Assembly (NCBI RefSeq): GCF_014839805.1
Contig: NC_051123.1
Coordinates: forward strand, 664,727 to 728,726
Length of the DNA stretch: 64,000 nucleotides
Reading direction: 5' to 3'
DNA from: Manduca sexta
Lineage: Eukaryota; Arthropoda; Insecta; Lepidoptera; Sphingidae
Numbering within the stretch: position 1 is the first letter of the stretch; each line of letters begins with the position of its first letter. Shown here one piece after another: positions 22,501 to 37,500 of this stretch. The notes under the pieces are model-generated. The model worked only from the letters and a program-made list of their open reading frames with translations, was not told the origin of the DNA and searched no databases. A program made the position numbers and the translations under genes.

Positions 22501-25500
22501 AGAAGACATTAATTTAATATGATGTAATGTAACCTTGTAGGTCCGAATGTAACAATGGCAAAGGAAGCGCGATAATCAGCCTAAATCGACCATAGACTCC
22601 CACGAAATCCCTATTATAAATAAATTATTTTAGGTCAGCGGGCTGTTCACGGACAAACGTATTTTAGTCACAATAGTTTTATATATAGAACCGCTTATAA
22701 ATAAATCAGTAAGCCCCTTGACCGCGAATATATCGTGGGCGGTACATACGTTATTTGCAACATAGCTTCTGCCTACGATTTTACCCGCTTAATTGTGATA
22801 AATTGAAATCTTTGACATCGAATTTGAAGCCAACTATATCTAGTGAAAAATTCAGACAAAATTGTGAATTGTACAGGAGCATATTAAAATGGTAAAATGT
22901 AGCATAAATCTTATTTTATAATAAAAGTAAGATATAATAGTCGGTGTGTCATATAACATCTGAAACCTTTCAATGATGAGTGATATTTTTACAAAAGCTA
23001 ATGATCTTCACAAATATTCATATTTATGTGAATCTACCTAATAGGTTTTCCTACTAAAAACCTTGTACTATCCATCTATAGTTGGCATTAATTTTAGTAA
23101 GATCGTAGCATTAAAAACATACAACACCTGTCATAATAAGGCCCTACAAATATATGATTTACTTTACCACGGCAATGTCTACTTCTGCCGCCAAGCACCA
23201 GTGTGTAGTCATTGTTATGTTCCGGTTTTAAGGACATTGTAGCCAATGTAAGTGCTGGACATAATAAGACTTAACGTCTCATGTCTCAGGATGGCGAGCG
23301 CAATGGAATACCAAATAATACTTTGTAATTCAAGGTGTTGAATGGTGTTTCTACTGTTCATGGGCGGTCGTATCGCTTACCATCAAGCGAACGGCAAGCT
23401 CGTATCGTCATTCAAGACAAGAAAATAAGTATTATATGGTTAGAATACACAATCAGGAAACTTGTATCATAGCGTAATGTTTAAAAATATTAGCCTATTT
23501 ATAGTGGACGCCTACACGTATTTTTGGCTTTACTGTGAGAGCGTGAGAGTAAAGATGTTTTTGTTTATATCAATATCATTTATATTCTCCCGCTGCTGGG
23601 CACGGGCCTCCTAACCTCTTCCCCAGTGTGAGTATGCGGAGAATGAAACTGTATGAAGCAAAAGTATGTGATCATTTTGCAGTGGCACTTTATAGTTTCC
23701 ATTTTCCCCTATGACATATAGACGCGATATGTATGTAGAAAAAAAAAAAACAAAGCTAACTATTAAAATTCAGCAGAAAACGCTCCAAACAAACAATATG
23801 GAATCTAACAAAAGCGTCTAACAAGATACAAAATTATTTTTTCTCCGAACAATGCACGTTGTTCAAACTAGAAACTAGACTTTTTTGACATGAATGAATC
23901 TCAACGGAGATCAGCCAAGTACGGAGGAGATATTATAGTGCACTAGTGTGTGCGCAATATACAGATGGACTGACTGTTCCATCACTCTCATAGTCCGGTG
24001 TGACGGCCGGCCATCCGCCATGACCGGAGAGCGATCAGGCGCAGGACCAACAGCTTTACGTGCTTTCCGAGGCACGGGGATAACACACCGCCAACTTTTT
24101 GACTCCGAGCTGCGACTGAGTAAATTCCAAAATAGAAAAACCCAGTCACGTTTTTTATTGGCCCGATCCGGGAATCAAGCCCAGGACCTCAGCACGGTAG
24201 TCGTACCTTATACGCATTACAACTACGCCACTGATGCAGTCAATCCTCGATTTGACATAGTAGGGAAACGAAGGTGTACCTAACTATACTGAAAGGCCTA
24301 TCGTTCGATTCGCTACTTTTTAATAGAATAACTAAAAAATGTCCGCAAATCAGACCCTGGCAGAAATAAACATGCCATAGTCTTCTCAGATCAACAATCA
24401 CATAAAAAGATTGGTAAAATATCGTTGCATGATACATATAAGCATTACAAGGTTAACCCTTTTCGCTCACCCATACTTCGCCAACTGGGTGTAACAGGGG
24501 TGAATTTAATATTGGTAAACAGTAACTAGCCAATGTGGTTGCCTCGCGTCGGTCTTTTGGAAGAGACTGGTGATATCAATATCCAATGTATTATCCATTC
24601 ATGCTCAAACTAAATAACCTTCGTAGAGAAGTTTTATTGCATGGATGGTACGACACTGCTCTGAGATCCTGGGTTGGTATCCCAGGTCAAACAGTGATAT
24701 TGAGTTTTTCCACTCAGTATTTGTACCCAATATAGCGATAGGCTCGCCCCATATCACATTACGGAAGTGGAACACATGACGAAAAGTGGATGCCCTGGTG
24801 GTACCTCTGTCTACCCCTTCGCGGATTGTGTTTCGTTTGTTTTTGATAAACTAAGCTTTACCTACAAATCCTAGACTAAGTGGCACGCAAGCCCTACTAA
24901 CTAATTCTAGACTCAGTGGGGCACAAACATCCCCCCTCCCGTTCCCCTCGTTCCGTCATGTAGACAATAACCGGGACACAGTAGGTTAAGCCCGAGTGTC
25001 GGGACGCATGCCAACCTGTCTAGACCTAGTTCAGTTCGGTTTATGTGTCGCCGCTCTGTCTATTCTGCATTTTGGGATTCCTTGTTTATCTGTATCTGAC
25101 GTATTTAGTGTAGGCGTGGCAAAGTGATTCTAATAACGAAGTCAAGACGGTTTTTTAAACTAAATTACAAGAACATTGATATTGCCTCGTGGCAGCATGC
25201 GTAGTGAAGTTGCGCAATTCTTGTAGGTTTTGCTAACATAAAGAGTATAATCTTCGATGATGTTAGGGATTTTGTAACTTCAATTATTCCGATTAGTATA
25301 CAATTTAAGTTTTAAGTGAATTTGTTTGCGTATCTGTTTTAATAATCAGAACCTGTAATATTAATAAGCTAATTTAGAACGCCCATTAACACTGTAATGG
25401 CGCCCGACGTGGGAGTTATTGGCGCCCAACGTGGTGTTATAATGTGCAATTAGTCTTAAGGGTAATTGAAATAGGTACCTATGCTAGAAGTAAAAAATTA

Positions 25501-28500
25501 AGCGTAAGAACCAATTTTTAGTTTGCTGTAATTTTTATACTATAAAATTAAGAAAATACTTATAATCATTTTTAGGTTTATTGATAGGACTATGGTTTTG
25601 ATGATATAAAAAATGCGTTATTTTCATTTATTACGGATTGGAGCAATGTTATTTGTCCCACATGGCGGCTGGTGACGTTACAAGAGAATATAATTAAAAA
25701 AACTTGACGTTATAATATCTATACGCATTCTTCTATAAATATACTAAAGTATTGAAGCTTTATTTTTATCGGTTATGATGTAATACGATTAACATTTACA
25801 CAGCGGACTAGGTATAATAATAAATTGACATTTCCCATGGTGCTGAGGGACATTTTGTAACTCGTTCTATTACTACAAGACTAATCCACCCTCACGTCCA
25901 CCATTTCAAGTTCTCTAGACTAGGATCTACAAAAGCTCACATTTAGTTTTGTAGGACATTGTAGCTAGTATAATAATTATTATTATATTAGTTATTATGT
26001 GTCTTAGGACCTATTTTACAACGTTCAAGTATTATAAACAGTAAACGTATAATGCAGTTAATGCTGAATGCGCTTTCGTTTACTATTAATTTGAGAGCTT
26101 GAGTTTTGTATTTGGTCGCACTATAATATATTTGATGATTAAAATTTCCTGAGACATCCTGAATCAGGCCCAAACATAATACAATATCTCTGAGACAAAA
26201 GCAGTACCTACATAAATGTGTCCTGTCTAATCCCGAGGTATGTTCTTATTTTTTTTAGTATTGTTTTTTTTTTATGTGCACGGCAGACGTCCATTGCACC
26301 TAATGGTAAGTCAAGTGCGGTTCAACAGAATGTGGACTTATAAGAGATGATCACCCCTCGGCAATCGACATAATTATGTCGGTCTGTTGGAACCGTACAT
26401 ATACAGACTGATCCCGGAACACGACACTCTTACATGGACCATTATGGCGGGTTTTAACACCTTGTGTACGGTGGTCGCTATCTGGGCGGATATAAAATAT
26501 ATCCTACCACATACTTATGGACATCTGCAACGTATACTTTCAGGCTAGCGACATCTGATGCCATTTAGCTAAATTAAAAAATCTAGACAAACCCGGGCAA
26601 AGTGTAGTGCCGACTCGGGTTAAATATAATTCCAGATTCCAAACTTGATAATTTTAATGACATAAAATGGAAGAGACAAAATGATTTTTAAATTACAAAT
26701 TATAATTTTATTGGCAACACGCTGGCTCGAGTGGGATGTACACCTTTGTAAACGTTATTTTATTATTTTTATCTCGGCAAGGTAATTTGTATATGTGGGA
26801 AGCCGGCGAGCACGTGACCTTATTCGTAACTACCCACAATTCGACAAGAAATGCAATACAATTCCACGTGGAAAAATTCAGTTTCAGTTATAGATACAAT
26901 TGTCTTATCTGCTAGCCCAGTTGAATTGGATAATTCATGGATAATTCATATAAATAAATGGGCTAAGTAATTTTAATTGTCTAGTATTTATTTATCAAGG
27001 AAACAAAAATGGCATGATGAGTTGCCTCCATATAATTTTTTCTTGTAGTTTCCACCTTATTGAAAGAAAAAGGTAAGAAAGAAGTTTATTGTTGGAACAA
27101 AGATAAAAATTAAAAACACAAAATCCTACATATCATAAACAGTTATTTCACCAACAATGAGCCTTTCATTCAGCTATAATTAATGAATTCATTTTTAAAA
27201 TGGTACAAAATTGTCTCTTTCTCTGGTGAAACCTTTCCGAACTGTTTACAATGAAACTTCACCTAATCGAAATAATCATACAAATAATGCAAACATTTTT
27301 TGAGAAAAATATTTTTGTTTCTTTAACCATGACCTCTAACATCACTCAGTCTTACAATATGTGTAAACATTAGTGGGAGGAACTATTACGAACACAACGC
27401 GGATTATTTACTAACTTACCGTTATTTATATCTAAATAATATTTCCTTTTAACCGTAAATCCGAAATCTTTTACGTTTTTTATTTATGTGGACAAGCCAC
27501 AGTGACCCCACTGTATCTGATGGTCAGTGAAATGGAGTCCAACAAAATGTTGACTGTCGAGAGATGATTAACCCTTGGCAGTCGACACAATTATGCCAGC
27601 ATAAACTACCCTACTATACTGGCCTGTTGTGTCGACATATTTAATATTAAATCGATAACCGCATCTAAATTGCTCATCAAATACTCTGCGCGTTCTGGGA
27701 TCAGCCTGTGTATATCCGGTTCCAACAGTCTGGCATAATTGTGTCGACTGCCAAGGATTAATCATCTCTCGTCACTCGACATTCTATTGGACGCCACACC
27801 ACTTACCATCAGGTGCAATGGGATCACATTGATGTCATCGCAAAAAAAAGTGATTTAGTTTACAGTAGCTTCAACTATTTATCAATATCTGTGGCGATTT
27901 TACCCGTCTCGTTGTATCGATGGCTGAATAACGTATTGTAAGTATAAATCTATGTATGTGGACATTGTATAGAAGCCGTATAAATTAATTGAAGAGGAAG
28001 GCTACAGCTGACGTGATTAATGCTTTTATATTATTTATACTGGCTATAAAGAGATCAAGTTGTGTTACTACCTGCTTGCAGTCGAGGGATGAGCTAAGGT
28101 TTAATGTAACAATACGGGTGCAATAAAAACTGCCTTTAAAGTACATGAAAAATTGTAAAATAACATTAAATACAATGTACAATAATATTATCTCATTTCT
28201 TTCTAATATAAGTGAAAAAATAGATGAAAATGTTCGGATTTTTGTTAGAAGTAAATTAAGAAATATCTAAACGGATTTAAGTGAAATTTGGCACAAACAC
28301 AGAAATGTCCTGGAATAACAGGCTTTTAATTCCGGCAACATAACGCAGGGAATAATTAAATACGTTAACTTTAAAAGAAAAGGAACAATAGCCTCCTCCA
28401 AGAATTGATAAGTCTCATCATTCTTGATAATTACAATGGCTACAATGTATTTAAAATCAGCAGCCAAATACTTGCACCGTTTCACGAACACAATATTAAC

Positions 28501-31500
28501 GTGGGATAGACCCCACGACGTTTCGTTTTGAAGCCATCTCATTGGTATTACCACAGAGGCTTTTGGTATTGACAATCAGCAAAACAACATCGGAAAACAC
28601 AAGCCCGGGCACGTGTGCCAAATTAGATATCGATCCACGGCAATCAGTCCGTAACTTATTATAAAGAGCTCTTGCTGGCTTTTGGAAGAACAATTTTCTC
28701 AGCAAAACCTAGACAGAGAAAGGACATTCGTATCTATATGTTGTCCAGCCGAAGAGAATAAATAGTTGCACACTTTATCTTCACGCCCCAAGAAGAAAAT
28801 AGTCAAAAATATGTGAACTTGGAGCGAATGTCCTTAATGCCGCTTGTTGTAGGTTTAATTCCGAAGAAAATGTAACGTCAGTATTTCTCTGTAATATACG
28901 GCTTGCTGGGCTATGTATATTATCTGATATATTATTTTTTATATGTTGAATATTGAGCAATGAATTACATTTTATTTGGTATTGAAATGGAGACTCGGCA
29001 AAATCTGAAAATCGCAGACTTAGAAAACTAAGTATAGTATTAAACTTTATTCATCAAAATAAAACTACTTTTGCTTTTTTTGTGTTGCTTCTTTTATTGG
29101 TTTGCTATTAACGTTTCGAATGTTATGTAACTTTCATGACCAATCAAAATAATATACCGCGATAAAATTCAGTAACTAGTTTTATTTCTATGTTTTACAT
29201 AAAAAATCATTATGTAATCTTTATTCATACATTTCGATGAATACAGAGGAATGGTCACGATACCTTATCGACAAAACTATATGATCCGTAAGTAGAACCC
29301 AAATTCATCTCCAAGTTTAAAGTATATTTTTACGATAAAAAGAGGGAAGGTTCTATCATAAATAAAAAAAATGTAACGGGTGGGAGGTGGTCCCCAAACC
29401 ACTCTAAAAAGTTAGTTAGCTATATCAAAATGGAAAGGGAGAGTGGGGTGAACCCCTCCGCCTATCTGTAACGTCCTCTCGCTTGAGAGCGTTCGGTTAA
29501 TGGAAGCGCGAACGTCGCGGCGTTTGTTTAGTGTAAAAAACAATGTAAACTTGATGTTTAATAGGTTTTTTATACAGGTCATTGGTTTAGTAAGTGTTGC
29601 AAACGAAATATTGCAGGTTCGATGTCGAGGTGGGTAACTATTAAATAGTTAAATTTTGTAAGAAGTATATATTTACATTTTTCGCGAATAACTCAGGAAT
29701 GAAATTTTCGTGTTTTATCCAATGGGCCCTGAAAATATGTTCAGAAACGCATGGATAGAGATCCTGAGAATTTTAAACCCTATGTTTTTAGCAATGAAGA
29801 TGTAGTATTCAGTATGAGGTAATCTTTTCTCCACAATTTGATGCAAACCATTTAAATTGTGATTTCCAAACAAAAGACGCATTGTGGGGGATAATAATTA
29901 TAAGATGTCTGAAACGGCGTCGAATAAAATTAGCTTTATAAATCAATACCAGAAATTAACACTACGCTAAGTCAATTTTTAGCCGGTTTCCGTTTTACTT
30001 TTAATACAAAAGTTATTATATTTTATAAACGCACAATATTTTCTTCAAAATAATTAAGAGGTATTAAATTACACAGAACGCTCGATAAGGTCTAGTTTTA
30101 TAAAAGTCTTCTTAATCTTGTTTTTCTCTTCAAACGTCTCTAAGGTAAAGTTGATATTATCGACTTGGCGTAGTTGTTAATGAATTTTTTTATAGGGGCA
30201 AAGCTAAGAGACTCCGCTGTACCTGATGGTAAGTAGAGTAGAGTCCTATAGAATGTCGACTGACAAGAGATGATTACCCCACGACAGTCGACACAATTAT
30301 GCCGGCCTGTTGGAACCGGATATGCACAGTCTAATCCCGGAATGTAACACTTACGTGGCCCGCTATGGCGGGTTATAGCACCTTGAGTACGATAGTCGTT
30401 ATCCGGACGGATATAAAATATATCCCACCACCAGCAAATATATTATCAATTCGGAAATTAGAATTTGTCAAAAAGGACATCAAGTGGAGCAGCGTGCATA
30501 AACTAGTATTTAAATTACGAAGATCTAAACTACAAGCCGACCACTAAATTTCGCTAACTAACCCCTGTATTGAGAAAGTTGTCGATAGTCCGGGATTATG
30601 TCAAACGTTAATCAAAGTTTGTTCAGTGCGGTCGTGTTTGGTTTCATGGAGTAGATTGTTATTTAACGCTTGGTAGAATTTATTACAAAAACTGTACCTG
30701 AATTTATATACTTAATATTATTTTCGGCCAAAAATTTTTTGCACGCCAAATAAGGGTAGAGTATGGCAAGACTTCATCTTTATCATGCATGTAACCTGTA
30801 TTCAGATTTCCTCACGATGTTTTCTTTCAAAGTTAATAATAATAATATCTGCCCTGTATTGTATACTGTCCGACTGCTGCACACGGGCCTGTACTGAGAG
30901 GGATTAGGCCTTAGTCCACCAAGCTAGCCTAGTACGGATTGGTAGACTTCACACACCCTCAAAATTCCTATAGAGAATTTCTCAGGTACGCAGGTTTCCT
31001 CAGGATATTTTCCTTCAACGTTAAAGCAAGCGATAATTCACAAAGAGTACACACATCATTTCAGAAGAGTCGGAGGTGTGTGCCCTTAGGTTTTGAATCT
31101 GCAGACATTCGTCTCGGCAGACCGTTCCACACGGACTGGCATACACGAATTTGATACAACATATTAATAAGAAGATTTTGTCAATTAAAAGTTTGATTTA
31201 CTGCCGCTTCGTAGAATTTATACGTAAAAGTATTTGATGGAACAAATGGATAAAAAAAAGATTTAGTCTAATAAAGGCTTGTTCAAGTAAATAAATAAGT
31301 TATAACAGTGACGTTTTGGTTGCCATTTTAGTTCAAATTTTGAACTAATAGTTTATATGGACGTTGGTGTCTATAGAATATACGTCAATGGTTTCCGCAT
31401 TTACTTATCACAAGCATCCAAAAGTGGAAACATTCGCAAACATAACATTAGTGGTGGAAACCTTCAGTTGCGGCCAGCGTGCCTGCTGCGTTCCAATAGT

Positions 31501-34500
31501 AGAAGATCGTAAAAATAACCTAGATTACGTAATCCAACTAATATTATAAATGCAAAAGTTTATGAGGATGTATATATGTTTGTTCGTCTTTCACGAAAAA
31601 ACTATTGAACGGATTTGGATGAAACTATACAGTAATATTGGTTATAAATCAGAATAACACATAGGCTATAATTTATAATGATTTTGTGTAATTTGGTCAT
31701 AATATAACGATATATATCAAGTAAGTCTGAAAAAAATATTCCGGATAACCCCTTCACGCGGGCGAAACCGCGAGCAAAAGCTAGGAAATAGTATATGTAA
31801 AATTATTTTATAAATACAAAGCCACTTTGATCTTGAGTGCTACTAGTACAACTATGTTACTTCTAAGTGCTACAAGCTATTTACGGGAACAGATAAAGTA
31901 ACACAGGGCCTTGAACAACACTTACATACATCTTAAATGCATATGTTTTGCCTTTACAGTTAACTTTATTTTTATACGTACACGCAAAGTAACCCCAGTA
32001 TACCTGATGGTAAATGGAGTGCGGTCCAATAGAATGTCGACTGACGATAGATGATTACCCCTCGGCAGTTGACACAATTATGCCGGCCTGTTGGAACCGT
32101 ATATACACAGGCTGATACCGGAACGTGACACGCTTACGTGCGCCACTATGGCGGGTAACATCTTGAGTACGGTGGATGCTATCCGGACAAATATAAAATA
32201 TATTGTACCACCAGCAAAGAAGAATAAACACATCCTCACCTCTTCTTATTTTTACACATAGCGTCTACCTAACTTAAATAAAGGTTGAAACCAAACAGTT
32301 AAGATTGCCTCTTCTCTCCTTATTCTTAAATATGGCGTCTACCTAACTTAAATAAAGGTTGAAACCAAACAATTAAGATTGACAATACCTCGCGTAAATG
32401 GAACTTGACCATTTCAGGTGGCGGAGGTCACAAAATGCCAAGCATTTAGACATTAACAATGGCGTGAGTGGAGCGACCTTTAGCTATCGATTTTGTACAC
32501 GTTGTAGTTTACCATCCTAGTTTGCTAAAACTAGTAATGTACAAAAATGGCTGAACGCATTTGGATACAGTTTGAGCCATGTGTAAAGGAATCTTCGAAG
32601 AACTATTTGTGATGCAGTTTAAAAATGATGTCGAGTGAAAATACTGTCAAAAGTTCATGGAATACAATTACTCATCAGTGCAAAATATTCATTATTAGCT
32701 GTCCTTTTTTGTACCAGAAAGGATCCTTTCCTAATAGTAGTGTTTTACACGAGTGAAACCAGAAGCAGAAGTATTTTAGAATTAAAATCTTGGCTCAAAT
32801 CTTCATAACTCTTCCAGCATTGACTGCAATCCAGTCTAGAAAATAGTCTATATGTAAGTCAGCTGTTCAAAATTATTGAAAATTAACATTTAAATCAAAA
32901 ATTTGCTTGTGGTATAAGGTAATTATCTAAAACTGGCGTGCACAACACATTCACATAGTGTGTATGTGTCAACTCTGAATAAATATATGGCAGTTGTCAT
33001 GACAACGCAATGCTCACGCATTAACGTCAAGGCATATAGCGTGATATTTTGAGTATTTGTCCCTTCAATTATAATAATATAAAAAAATTTCATTGAAATA
33101 AAACTACTTTTCGGATTTTATCACTGTTTTTTATATAACAATTTTCTCCCGTTTCGAAGATTACTTTCATGGTCACGGGGAGGACTGCCATGAGAACATA
33201 AGAATTAGCCTATAAATTACAAAGTATACGACCATGGGCCCCGGGAGGGAGGTGCAAGGAGGTACAAGTGCACCCCTACCTAGAAATAAATCACAAAAAA
33301 TAAGTCATTGAATAAATCTGCAAAAATGGAAACTATCGACCACAGAGGGTTTTTTATGATAAAGAATTGACAAAAACGCGCGTGATTTTAATTAAAAAAA
33401 TAATCTAAATGATAATATTATGTAGTATAGTGCGTAGGTACAGATGCACCTCCCTAAAACTAACCTTGGCGGCGCCCATGTATGTCAGTTTACCGGAATC
33501 TTATAGTTTTCCCGACAGACGGCGCGGCTGATCTCGCCGATTCCCGGATAAAGATTACGTTTCCCCGAACAATATAAAACTCATTTCGCGTAAGCGTAAG
33601 ACTTGTAGGGAAAGGAATGCTGCGGAAGTTATTTAAGACTATCTTTTGCTCGCGACTCTGCTTTTATGACAATTTTTTTCCGGAAGAAAGGTCCCGCTAT
33701 ATATTGTTCCAGAATAAAAAGAAGCATATTACGTGTTACATGTCGTTTCGGTTGCATAGCTGAAGTATTGTACAAATGTGCTAAGGTCTTGGGTTCGATA
33801 CCCAGGTAAAATGATTTGGGTTTTTCTGCTCTAGAATTTGTGCCCGATGTGGCAATGGCTTCGCCCCCTATCATATCATGGGACAGAACACACTTGATGA
33901 AAAGTGGGTGCCCTGGATAGCTCTCTGCCTACCCCTTCAGAAACAAACGCATGATGTATTTATGTAAAGTGTTGTATAGCTCGATAAGTGTATCTGTGTG
34001 CAAATATCTTTGAGCGGTGACCCAAATGTTTCGACCTGGCTTCACCTACTTACAGAAATCAGTCATTTGTTCCTAATATTAGAAAGATATTGGCAGTCTA
34101 CTCTGAATTTGTATCTAGATCAGGTCTTGCGATGATTTATTTGTGGAGTGTTAGCATTTTTGAATCTTGTATACAATATGTTATATTTTTACACATTTAT
34201 TTGTTTATTTATTTTATTATACACAAGAACATCAGCAGTTTACACATACAATGAATATTGTTTCAGTTTTCTTAGTATAGTACTGTTCTTATTTACTAGT
34301 TTTGCTCACGGCTACCCCGCGCGAAAAAAAAATTTTGCGGAATAAACTATCTCTATACTAAATTTCATTGAAATCCGTTCAGTAGTTTTTGAGATTATCG
34401 TGTTCTAAGAAACAGACGCTGCAGGGTTTTTTTTATAATATGTACATTCACACAATGATGTGACGAGCAAATTGCCTTACTTAATGGTAAATGACTTATA

Positions 34501-37500
34501 AAACTCACCACTTAAACTCAGAATAACAAAGTACTGTATAGCATCGTTCCTCGCTTGTTACTCTGAGACATTAGATCTCAAAGCTAGTGATGTCATTCAT
34601 GATTATACGTTAATAAAATAACATGTTAAATTAAAAGTTAGAAATATTAAGAAGTCGTAATATAAAAAGGGTAAACGTATTTCATGTTACAGGTTGATTT
34701 TTTTAAGGTTTAATTAATAACAATATGGTAATATCTTTCTGATATTGTTTGTTTATCAGTCGCGTAACCACACTCTTGAAGACCCTTCCCCAGTGCAATA
34801 AAGCGACGGTCTTATTGTTTTCAAAAATTATCCGTAAAATAACCTCAACATGACGCCTGTTAACCAGGGCCCCGAGCTAAGTTGGTCCTATTCCTTTGGT
34901 TTTGGGAGGCCAATCAAACCGGGGTTTCGTGACATTTTGCCACAAAGAACCCTCAACTTACGCCCCGACAATGCTGGCAACATAATACTTAAACCACATT
35001 TTAAATTTCTTATGTCCCTCTTTGAAACATAATTTCCAAGAAAAGACAACATAAACGAAGTCGCGTGCAAAACTAGTTTCTAATAAACACAGCCACTCCC
35101 CCAAAACTTAATTCCCTCATTCCCTAAACACAGCAATCATTGTCACTCAAAGAACGTCACGCAACGCGACTATGCAAGAAAATAGGACGAGCGTTAGGCC
35201 TTTGATTCTTGTTATATTTTTACCAGGTTAAAGAATGGTAAAAGTAATGTGTTATTTGTGTTTGTTGTATTGATATGGATACTTAATAACATATTTAACT
35301 TAATTCGATCGATAGCCTACTTGGGTGTGGAGCGGACAGCCGAGACGAATGTCCGCAAGTTCAAATCCTAAGGGCACACACCTCAGATTTTTCTAAATAA
35401 TTATGTGTGTATTCTTTGTGAATTATCGCTTGCTTTAACGGTGAAGGATAACATCGTGAGGAATCCTGCATACCTGAGAAATTCTCTATAGGAACTTTGA
35501 GGGTGTGTGAAGTCTACCAATCCGCACTAGGCCAGCGAAGACTAAGGCCTAATCCCTCTCCGTAGTAGAGAAGGCCCGTGCCCAACAGTGGGACAGTATA
35601 TGTATAATACGGGGCTCATATTATAACATCTTTACGGAATTAGGTATATATTAATTACAATTAAGTACCTATTGTTAGTTTACCCAAAATTATGTAGTTT
35701 GTGTTATCGCAACCAGTGGCGAAAGATCCATATAACCCGATTCCCGCCGGCTTCCCTTTATGTAGAATTTATTTATCATTAAATCGATTTCCAGATCGCA
35801 TTCATGCACATTAGTACTTATATGTTGTGTCGGGTTCCCTTTTGGAATATTTTACCTTTCGCCACTGATTCCAGAACCCTACGTTTACTGCATTTTGTCA
35901 TTTGATTGAATAACTTGCACTACAAATGGCCCTTGCTATGTACAAAGCCTCTGTAAGCCGATTGACGGCTTAAGTCTACCGGCGGCTTAAGTTCGCCCAC
36001 CTGCCGGCAAAACTGAACTATTTGACGTACAGCGTCATCTATGTTTGGAGTAAATACCTATGGTATAAAAATATTTTTAATTAGCAATTGTTAATGTTTG
36101 AACGTTTGATGTTAAAATTATAATTAAATATAAAAAAGTTTGGCCCCCAAATTGTTTGATTCAATAAGGTGATGTACAGAGATCAGTTTAATTGTTAAAT
36201 AATACTTAAAAGTAAAGGAGCACAAGACTCATCATAATAATATAAATGGACAATTTCTGAAGATGTTTGAACAATTGTCAGATGTAAATGTCGAAATCGC
36301 TGAACGGTTTAGATGAATTTTGGCAAATCAACTATGTCCTGGGTTAATTTTGTTTTTATTACGGAAAAGGTATTACGCGCAGAAAAACTACCGACTTACG
36401 CTAGCTCACATTTACATGGCGGAAACACCACCGACTGATATCTCGCTCGCTCACTTTTACATGATCCTATGTTTATATTTATTTGGATTGGAAAAAATTG
36501 ATTTGAAATATTCATATTTTAGAAATTTTAAAAAACAATAATTCATGATTCATCCTTTATATAACCTTTGGGATTATTGGAAATTTTAACTCCAAAAGAC
36601 AGAGAATAAAACATACAATTTAATTTGTGCAGAAATATAAAAAAGAACCATGTAACAGTGAGAAAACGATTTATAAATCAAAAACAAAATTCTGTCGGTC
36701 ATCGCTCGCATGAAGCATGCATAAATAGCTTAAAATAAACCGTGATACGTGTATCGATCAACCAACCCCTATTTACAAGGGGTGGGCAGTGATAAGGTTC
36801 ATGGAACTCTGGGCCCCTCAAACGCAGCCGACTTCCGGGCGCCTCGCGCCGCACCCCAGCGGCTATACCTTTGTCATTTCCTTAGTCTATGTTACTATGT
36901 AGGAACTAATAAAGCATGTTATAACATCAGCCCTGTATTATACTGTCCCACTGTAGGGCACGGGCTTCCTCTACCACTGAAAGTGATTAGACCTTAGTCC
37001 ACCATGCTGGTATAGAGTGGATTGGTAGACTTCACATTCTGGAAATTCCTATAGAGAACTTCTCAGGTATGCAGCTTTCAAAGCATATAATAAACATTAT
37101 TATTTCTATAATGATCCTATCATGTCAAGTGGGATAGAACATAAAAAAATGGACCTGCGATTTTTTTAATAACAGAACAGGGCAAATTGATCCTACTGCA
37201 TCTGATTTAAGCGAAGTGGGGTCCAGTGTCAACTGACAAGATGGTTACCTCTCACCAGTCGACACAGTTATGCCGGCCTGTTTGATACACAGGCTGAGCC
37301 CGGAACACAATACTCACTGGTCCTCTATGAGGTGCTCGCTATCCGGGCAGATAGAGACATTCTACGAAGAGCAAACCCATAGCATTTACCGTCTGAAGTG
37401 GTCACTAAAAAAACGAAATCACAGTTAGTAATTAACCCAATCAATAGAAACCTTATTTCCCTTTTTAAAACTTAGGTCATAAAGAAACCTAGTGAATACT

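Noticed and set aside
28267..28705. Two overlapping minus-strand ORFs of 102 and 69 codons
   Set aside because: They overlap in different frames, start in a Helitron-like fragment and show no family motif or splice support.
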